DNA of 6,642 nt, from NCBI GenBank assembly GCA_050287605.1, contig JBNKCG010000078.1, forward strand, positions 1 through 6,642, in the 5' to 3' direction. This stretch comes from QQUJ01 sp050287605 (GTDB taxonomy: Bacteria; Pseudomonadota; Gammaproteobacteria; QQUJ01). Both the position numbers and the translations under genes were made by a program. Positions 1 through 4,191 of this stretch are shown here, one piece after another (positions within the stretch are counted from its first letter, which is position 1; each line of letters begins with the position of its first letter). The notes under the pieces were generated by a model. That model was not told where the DNA came from. It worked only from the letters and a program-made list of their open reading frames with translations, and did no database searches.

Positions 1-60
1 ACGTTGAAGTCGATCCATTCGGCGGCTACACCCAGAAGACGTCACGGCATCACGCGGCAT

Positions 61-80
61 CCGACACCCGCGAGGGTCGG
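61..80 (+). promoter_or_regulatory. Small leader hairpin with GNRA-type loop
   Basis: ACCC (66-69) pairs with GGGT (74-77) around the loop GCGA. CCG (61-63) can pair with CGG (78-80) across a two-base AC bulge. The stem is short and a role is inferred only from its place 17 bases before the Shine-Dalgarno of prpE. It could be chance in GC-rich DNA. Confidence 0.2.
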
Positions 81-91
81 TTGCCCGCAAC
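80..91. promoter_or_regulatory. Dyad GTTGC-CC-GCAAC, candidate operator
   Basis: This is a perfect five-base inverted repeat with a two-base spacer, ending five bases before the prpE Shine-Dalgarno. TTG-N4-CAA half-site spacing is compatible with sites bound by several dimeric regulators, including GntR-family proteins, which often control prp operons. It is short, no regulator gene is in the window and no second copy was found before prpB or acnD, so the call is tentative. Confidence 0.2.
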
Positions 92-96
92 ACCAC

Positions 97-105
97 GAGG
101 AGGGG
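97..105 (+). promoter_or_regulatory. Strong Shine-Dalgarno of prpE
   Basis: GAGGAGGGG contains the full AGGAGG core (98-103), six bases before the ATG at 110. It fixes the prpE start and predicts efficient translation of the first clear gene of the run. Confidence 0.85.
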
Positions 106-109
106 ATCC

Positions 110-2011
110 ATGACCAGCAAGCTCGATCAACTGTACCAGCGCTCCATCGACGACAAGGAGGGCTTCTGGGCGGAAGCGGCCCAGGGTATCGACTGGTACA
201 AGACCTGGGACCGGGTGCTCGACGACAGCAACGTCCCCTTCTATCGCTGGTTCGAGGGCGGTGAGCTGAATACCTGCTACAACGCCGTCGACCGCCACGT
301 GGAAAACGGCCGCGCCGACCAGGCCGCCATCATCTACGACAGCCCGGTCACCGGCCTGCAGCGCACCTACACCTATCGCCAGCTGCGCGATGCTGTGGCG
401 CTGTTCGCCGGCGCGCTCAAGGCGCAGGGGGTGTCCAAAGGCGACCGCGTCATCGTCTACATGCCCATGGTGCCGGAGGCAGCCATCGCGATGCTGGCTT
501 GCGCACGCCTGGGGGCGATCCATTCGGTGGTGTTTGGCGGTTTCGCGGCCAAAGAGCTGGCCACCCGCATCGACGACGCCAAGCCCAAGGCCATCGTCTC
601 GGCCAGTTGCGGCATCGAGCCCAACCGCGTGGTCACCTACAAGCCGCTGCTGGACGGCGCCATCGATTTGGCAACCCACAAACCCGATGCCTGCATCATT
701 CTGCAGCGTCCCCAGGCCGAGGCGGAACTCGTCGCCGGCCGCGATGTGGAGTGGGAGGCAGCGCAGGCGGGCGTGGAGCCCGCCGACTGCGTGCCGGTGG
801 CGGCCACCGACCCGCTCTACATCCTCTACACCTCCGGCACCACCGGCCAGCCCAAGGGCGTGGTGCGCGACAACGGCGGCCACGCCGTGGCGCTGCGCTG
901 GTCCATGGAGAAGGTCTACGGCGTGCAGCCTGGCGAGGTCTATTGGGCGGCCTCGGACGTGGGCTGGGTGGTAGGCCACTCTTACATCGTCTATGGCCCG
1001 CTGCTCAACGGCAACACCACCATCCTGTTCGAGGGCAAGCCGGTGGGCACCCCCGATCCCGGCACCTTCTGGCGCATCATCAGCGAGCACAACGTCAGCA
1101 CCCTGTTCACCGCGCCCACCGCTTTCCGCGCCATAAAGAAGGAAGACCCCAACGGCGAGTACATCAAGAAGTACGACCTCTCCAACTTCCGCGCCCTGTT
1201 CCTGGCGGGCGAGCGCTGCGACCCCGATACCCTGTTCTGGGCCCAGGAGAAGTTGCAGGTGCCGGTGGTCGATCATTGGTGGCAGACCGAGACCGGCTGG
1301 GCCATCGCAGCCAACTGTCTGGGTATCGAGGCGCTGGAGATCAAAGCGGGTTCCCCCACCCGCGCCGTGTGCGGATACGACGTGCAGGTGCTGGACGAAG
1401 AGGGTAAATCCGTCAAGCCCGGCGATATTGGTGCCATCGTCATCAAGCTGCCGCTGCCGCCGGGAACGCTGCCCACGCTGTGGAATGCCGATCAGCGCTA
1501 CCAGGATTCCTACTTGTCGCGCTACTCCGGCTATTACCTCACCGGCGACGCCGGCTACAAGGACGAGGACGGCTACCTCTGGATCATGAGCCGCATCGAC
1601 GACGTCATCAACGTCGCCGGCCATCGTCTCTCCACCGGCGCCATGGAGGAGGTGCTCGCCTCCCACCCCGACGTGGCGGAGTGCGCGGTGTTCGGCGTGG
1701 AAGACAGCTTCAAGGGCGAACTGCCGCTGGGCATGGTGGTGCTCAAGGCGGGCGCCGACCGCTCCGAGGAGGAGTTGCGCCGGGAGCTGGTCGCGCTGGT
1801 GCGTGAGAAGATCGGCCCCGTCGCTGCCTTCAAGCTGGTGACTACGGTGCAGCGCCTGCCCAAGACCCGCTCCGGCAAGATCCTGCGCGGCACCATGAAG
1901 AAGATCGCCGACGGCAAGGAGTTCAAGGTGCCGGCCACCATCGACGATCCGCTGATTCTCGACGAGGTGACCGAGTCGCTGCACGACTTGGGATACCCCA
2001 AGCGTTCTTGA
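110..2011 (+). CDS. prpE: Propionyl-CoA synthetase (AMP-forming, ACS-like)
   Basis: Cytoplasmic enzyme of 633 residues, close to the roughly 630 usual for the family. It activates propionate with ATP and CoA through a propionyl-AMP intermediate, supplying propionyl-CoA to PrpC. An acetyl-CoA-synthetase N-terminal domain (about residues 5-65) precedes the AMP-binding domain. Visible motifs are the phosphate loop YTSGTTGQPKG (240-250), WWQTETGW (390-397), TGD (478-480, ribose contact), SRIDDVINVAGHR (494-506, hinge and C-terminal domain start) and PKTRSGK (584-590). K590 corresponds to the lysine of Salmonella PrpE (K592) that is reversibly acylated by protein acyltransferases, so post-translational control is plausible. 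The start is set by AGGAGG six bases upstream. The WWQTETG motif is shared with acetyl-CoA synthetases, so some acetate activity cannot be excluded; the propionate assignment rests on overall likeness and on the prpB, prpC and acnD neighbours. Confidence 0.93.
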   Translation: MTSKLDQLYQRSIDDKEGFWAEAAQGIDWYKTWDRVLDDSNVPFYRWFEGGELNTCYNAVDRHVENGRADQAAIIYDSPVTGLQRTYTYRQLRDAVALFAGALKAQGVSKGDRVIVYMPMVPEAAIAMLACARLGAIHSVVFGGFAAKELATRIDDAKPKAIVSASCGIEPNRVVTYKPLLDGAIDLATHKPDACIILQRPQAEAELVAGRDVEWEAAQAGVEPADCVPVAATDPLYILYTSGTTGQPKGVVRDNGGHAVALRWSMEKVYGVQPGEVYWAASDVGWVVGHSYIVYGPLLNGNTTILFEGKPVGTPDPGTFWRIISEHNVSTLFTAPTAFRAIKKEDPNGEYIKKYDLSNFRALFLAGERCDPDTLFWAQEKLQVPVVDHWWQTETGWAIAANCLGIEALEIKAGSPTRAVCGYDVQVLDEEGKSVKPGDIGAIVIKLPLPPGTLPTLWNADQRYQDSYLSRYSGYYLTGDAGYKDEDGYLWIMSRIDDVINVAGHRLSTGAMEEVLASHPDVAECAVFGVEDSFKGELPLGMVVLKAGADRSEEELRRELVALVREKIGPVAAFKLVTTVQRLPKTRSGKILRGTMKKIADGKEFKVPATIDDPLILDEVTESLHDLGYPKRS

Positions 2012-2014
2012 ATG

Positions 2015-2033
2015 TCGAGGCCCTCCGGCCCGA
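2015..2033 (+). promoter_or_regulatory. Intercistronic hairpin after prpE
   Basis: TCG (2015-2017) and GGCC (2019-2022) pair with GGCC (2027-2030) and CGA (2031-2033), with A2018 bulged and loop CTCC. It begins three bases after the prpE stop codon. Only a broken T-rich run (TTCTTT, 2039-2044) follows, at some distance, so it is not a convincing rho-independent terminator. An mRNA-end protection or processing role is possible. Confidence 0.3.
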
Positions 2034-2047
2034 TCCGATTCTTTGAC

Positions 2048-2051
2048 GGAG
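2048..2051 (+). promoter_or_regulatory. Shine-Dalgarno of prpB
   Basis: GGAG lies eight bases before the ATG at 2060 and supports that start over the in-frame ATG at 2012, which has no Shine-Dalgarno. TCCG (2034-2037) could pair with CGGA (2047-2050) and partly mask it; that stem is only four base pairs. Confidence 0.65.
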
Positions 2052-2059
2052 TAAATCCT

Positions 2060-2947
2060 ATGTCCCAGTTGTCCAGTGCCGGCGCGCGTTTCCGTGCCGC
2101 CGTCGAACGCGAAAAACCGCTGCAGGTGGTGGGCTGTGTGAACGCCTACTTCGCGCGGCTCGCCGAGCGCAGCGGCTTTCAGGCGCTCTATCTCTCGGGG
2201 GGCGGCGTGGCGGCCTGCTCGTGCGGTATCCCCGATCTCGGCATCACCACCCTGGAAGATGTGCTGATCGACGCCAAGCGCATCACCGACGTCACCGAGC
2301 TGCCGCTGCTGGTGGATATCGATACCGGCTGGGGTGGCGCGTTCAACATCGCGCGCACTATCAAGTCCATGATCAAGGCGGGCGTCGCGGCGGTGCACAT
2401 CGAAGACCAGGTGGCGCAGAAACGTTGCGGCCATCGGCCCAACAAGGCCATCGTCTCGCAGGCGGAGATGGTGGATCGCATCAAGGCGGCCGTCGATGCC
2501 AAGACCGACGACGACTTCGTGGTCATGGCGCGCACCGACGCGCTTGCGGTGGAGGGGCTGCAGTCGGCCATCGACCGCGCCTGCGCCTGTGTCGAGGCGG
2601 GTGCCGACATGATCTTTCCCGAGGCGATGACCGAACTCGCCATGTACAAACAATTCGTCGAAGCGGTGCAGGTACCGGTGCTGGCCAACATCACCGAGTT
2701 CGGCTCGACGCCGCTTTACACCGTCGAAGAGCTGGGCGCCCACGACGTGTCGCTGGTGCTCTACCCGCTCTCCACCTTCCGCGCCGCTTCGGCCGCCGCG
2801 CTCAACGTCTATCAGGCGCTGCGCCGCGAGGGGACGCAGAAGGGCGTGCTCGACACCATGCAGAGCCGCGCCGATCTCTACGACTACCTGGGATACCACG
2901 ACTACGAGCAGAAGCTCGACGCACTATTCGCTAGCGAGGAGGAATGA
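2060..2947 (+). CDS. prpB: 2-Methylisocitrate lyase
   Basis: A 295-residue cytoplasmic lyase of the isocitrate lyase/PEP mutase superfamily, the same length class as E. coli PrpB (296). It splits 2-methylisocitrate into pyruvate and succinate, the last step of the methylcitrate cycle, and needs Mg2+. The signature KRCGH is at 121-125 with catalytic C123. The substrate loop SGGG (46-49), D59 (matching E. coli D58), the metal-binding pair D86/D88 in VDIDTG, E115 in HIEDQ, R158 in ARTDA and E188 in FPEA are all in place, so the enzyme should be active. These features favour PrpB over isocitrate lyase AceA, which is much longer. The start at 2060 gives an N-terminus (MSQLSSAGARFR) that aligns with characterised PrpB proteins; starting at 2012 would add 16 unrelated residues. 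It overlaps the upstream sequences of prpC and is surely cotranscribed with it. Confidence 0.96.
   Translation: MSQLSSAGARFRAAVEREKPLQVVGCVNAYFARLAERSGFQALYLSGGGVAACSCGIPDLGITTLEDVLIDAKRITDVTELPLLVDIDTGWGGAFNIARTIKSMIKAGVAAVHIEDQVAQKRCGHRPNKAIVSQAEMVDRIKAAVDAKTDDDFVVMARTDALAVEGLQSAIDRACACVEAGADMIFPEAMTELAMYKQFVEAVQVPVLANITEFGSTPLYTVEELGAHDVSLVLYPLSTFRAASAAALNVYQALRREGTQKGVLDTMQSRADLYDYLGYHDYEQKLDALFASEEE
2937..2942 (+). promoter_or_regulatory. Shine-Dalgarno of prpC inside the prpB 3' end
   Basis: AGGAGG sits seven bases before ATG 2950 but only one base before ATG 2944. The spacing decides for 2950 as the prpC start. Its place within the last codons of prpB implies tight translational linkage of the two genes. 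Confidence 0.85.
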
Positions 2948-2949
2948 AC

Positions 2950-4113
2950 ATGAGCGACGTCGCCGTCACCGAAGATCTGTCCAAGAAAAAGAAGAAGTCC
3001 GTCGCCCTGTCGGGCACCGCCGCGGGTAACACCGCCATCTGCACCGTGGGGCGCACCGGCAACGATCTGCACTACCGGGGCTACGACATCCTCGATCTCG
3101 CCGAAAAGTGCGAGTTCGAGGAGATCGCCCATCTGCTGATCCACGAGAAGCTGCCCAACGCGGCGGAGCTCGCGGCCTACAAGGCGAAGCTGCGCTCCCT
3201 GCGCGGCATCCCCGCCGCGGTCAAGCAGGTGCTGGAGGCCATTCCGCCCTCGGCCCACCCCATGGACGTGATGCGCACCGCCATTTCCGCGCTCGGCACC
3301 TGCCTGCCGGAGAAGGACTCGCACCCCATCGCCGAGGCGCGCGACATCGCCGACCGCATGATGGCCAGCCTCGGCTCCATGCTGCTCTACTGGTACCACT
3401 ACGCGGTGAACGGCAACATCATCGACGTGGAGACCGACGACGATTCCATCGGCGGCCACTTCCTGCACCTGCTGCACGGACGCAAGCCCAGCGACGAGTG
3501 GGTGCGCGCCATGCACACCTCGCTGGTGCTTTACGCCGAGCACGAGTTCAACGCCTCCACCTTCACCGCGCGCGTCATCACCGGCACCAACACCGACATC
3601 TACTCCGCCATCACCGGCGCCATCGGCGCGCTGCGCGGCCCCAAGCACGGCGGCGCCAACGAAGAGGCGTTCCTCATCCAGAGCCGCTACAACGACGCCG
3701 ACGAGGCGGAGGCCGACATCCGCGAGCGCGTCGCCAACAAAGAGATCGTCATCGGCTTCGGCCACCCGGTCTACACCATCGGCGATCCGCGCAACGAGGT
3801 GATCAAGCGCGTCGCCAACCAGCTCTCCGCATCGCAAGGCAACATGAAGCTGTTCAGCATCGCCGAGCGCCTGGAGAGCGTCATGTGGGACATCAAGAAG
3901 ATGTTCCCCAACCTCGATTGGTTCAGCGCGGTGAGCTACCACATGATGGGCGTGCCCACTGCCATGTTCACCCCGCTGTTCGTTATCTCGCGCACCTCGG
4001 GTTGGGCGGCACACGTCATCGAGCAGCGCATCGACGGCAAGATCATCCGCCCCAGCGCCAACTACGTCGGGCCGGAGAATCTGGAGTACGTGCCCATCGA
4101 GAAGCGCGGCTGA
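2950..4113 (+). CDS. prpC: 2-Methylcitrate synthase
   Basis: Citrate-synthase-family enzyme of 387 residues (Salmonella and E. coli PrpC have 389). It condenses propionyl-CoA with oxaloacetate to 2-methylcitrate and CoA. The catalytic triad of the family is intact: H233 in PKHGGANE, H272 in GFGHPVY and D323 in NLDWF, matching H235, H274 and D325 of Salmonella PrpC. The PrpC-like N-terminal block SVALSG-AGNTAICTVG and the C-terminal RPSANYVGP are clear and separate it from the longer housekeeping GltA. Residual citrate synthase activity is common in this family. The N-terminus carries five consecutive lysines (12-16), where relatives have a shorter basic patch. The ATG at 2944, which overlaps the prpB stop as ATGA, is an alternative start adding two residues but has poor Shine-Dalgarno spacing. 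Only two bases separate the chosen start from prpB. Confidence 0.96.
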   Translation: MSDVAVTEDLSKKKKKSVALSGTAAGNTAICTVGRTGNDLHYRGYDILDLAEKCEFEEIAHLLIHEKLPNAAELAAYKAKLRSLRGIPAAVKQVLEAIPPSAHPMDVMRTAISALGTCLPEKDSHPIAEARDIADRMMASLGSMLLYWYHYAVNGNIIDVETDDDSIGGHFLHLLHGRKPSDEWVRAMHTSLVLYAEHEFNASTFTARVITGTNTDIYSAITGAIGALRGPKHGGANEEAFLIQSRYNDADEAEADIRERVANKEIVIGFGHPVYTIGDPRNEVIKRVANQLSASQGNMKLFSIAERLESVMWDIKKMFPNLDWFSAVSYHMMGVPTAMFTPLFVISRTSGWAAHVIEQRIDGKIIRPSANYVGPENLEYVPIEKRG

Positions 4114-4125
4114 CTGCGCGTTGTC

Positions 4126-4150
4126 CCCGCGGGGCCGTCGGTCCCGCGGG
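4126..4150 (+). promoter_or_regulatory. All-GC hairpin between prpC and acnD
   Basis: The self-complementary octamer CCCGCGGG occurs at 4126-4133 and again at 4143-4150. The copies can pair as an eight-base-pair all-GC stem with a nine-base loop, 12 bases after the prpC stop. No T tract follows (CGTTCCCC), so a rho-independent terminator is unlikely. It may slow RNA decay or dampen acnD expression; this is inference. Confidence 0.4.
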
Positions 4151-4162
4151 CGTTCCCCAACA

Positions 4163-4177
4163 TCGAGCGCGGCTCGA
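4163..4177 (+). promoter_or_regulatory. Second hairpin just before acnD
   Basis: TCGAGC-GCG-GCTCGA is a perfect six-base-pair stem with a three-base loop. It ends 14 bases before the acnD start and overlaps the only Shine-Dalgarno-like sequence, GAGTGG (4176-4181), so folding could limit ribosome access. Confidence 0.35.
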
Positions 4178-4181
4178 GTGG
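4176..4181 (+). promoter_or_regulatory. Weak Shine-Dalgarno of acnD
   Basis: GAGTGG lies ten bases before ATG 4192. It is much weaker than the AGGAGG sites of prpE and prpC, and its first two bases are within the preceding hairpin. Confidence 0.4.
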
Positions 4182-4191
4182 TTGCTCATCC

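Larger units (their letters stand above)
1..96 (+). other. Leader upstream of prpE; possible 3' end of an upstream gene
   Basis: No complete gene is visible here. The frame that starts at base 3 is open from the window edge to a TGA at 111-113, giving 36 codons beginning VEVDPFGGYTQ. That TGA overlaps the prpE start as ATGA, the classic four-base operon overlap, so an upstream cistron ending here is possible. Against this, the fragment is short and matches no family I recognise, stops are rare by chance in GC-rich DNA, and the last dozen codons just read through the leader and ribosome binding site. The alternative is a non-coding promoter/5' leader. I see no good sigma-70 or sigma-54 promoter. 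Confidence 0.25.

Noticed and set aside
4..33. Sigma-70-like pair TTGAAG / TACACC
   Set aside because: The spacing is 17 or 18 bases but the -10 match is poor (about three of six), so it is not better than chance.
61..96. Sigma-54 promoter (GG-N10-GC) as used by enteric prp operons
   Set aside because: No GG and GC pair with the required spacing fits around the TTGC at 81-84; the base needed at position 71 is C.
2012..2059. Earlier start of prpB at ATG 2012
   Set aside because: It has no Shine-Dalgarno, and the 16 extra residues do not resemble PrpB N-termini. ATG 2060 has GGAG at good spacing and aligns with the family.
50..2899. 949-codon open frame on the - strand opposite prpE and prpB
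   Set aside because: Its product is a low-complexity mix rich in H, G, V, A, D and R with no motif. It mirrors the GC-rich codon use of two certain genes that share one frame, which explains why it runs across both.
2944..2949. Start of prpC at ATG 2944 (ATGA overlap with prpB stop)
   Set aside because: AGGAGG would be only one base away. ATG 2950 has the normal seven-base spacing and gives the familiar MSD N-terminus.
2902..4014. 370-codon - strand open frame opposite prpC
   Set aside because: It is an antisense shadow with the same biased composition; the + strand encodes an intact PrpC with its catalytic triad.
4126..4158. Rho-independent terminator between prpC and acnD
   Set aside because: The GC stem is strong but is followed by CGTTCCCC, not a T tract, and the next gene belongs to the same pathway.
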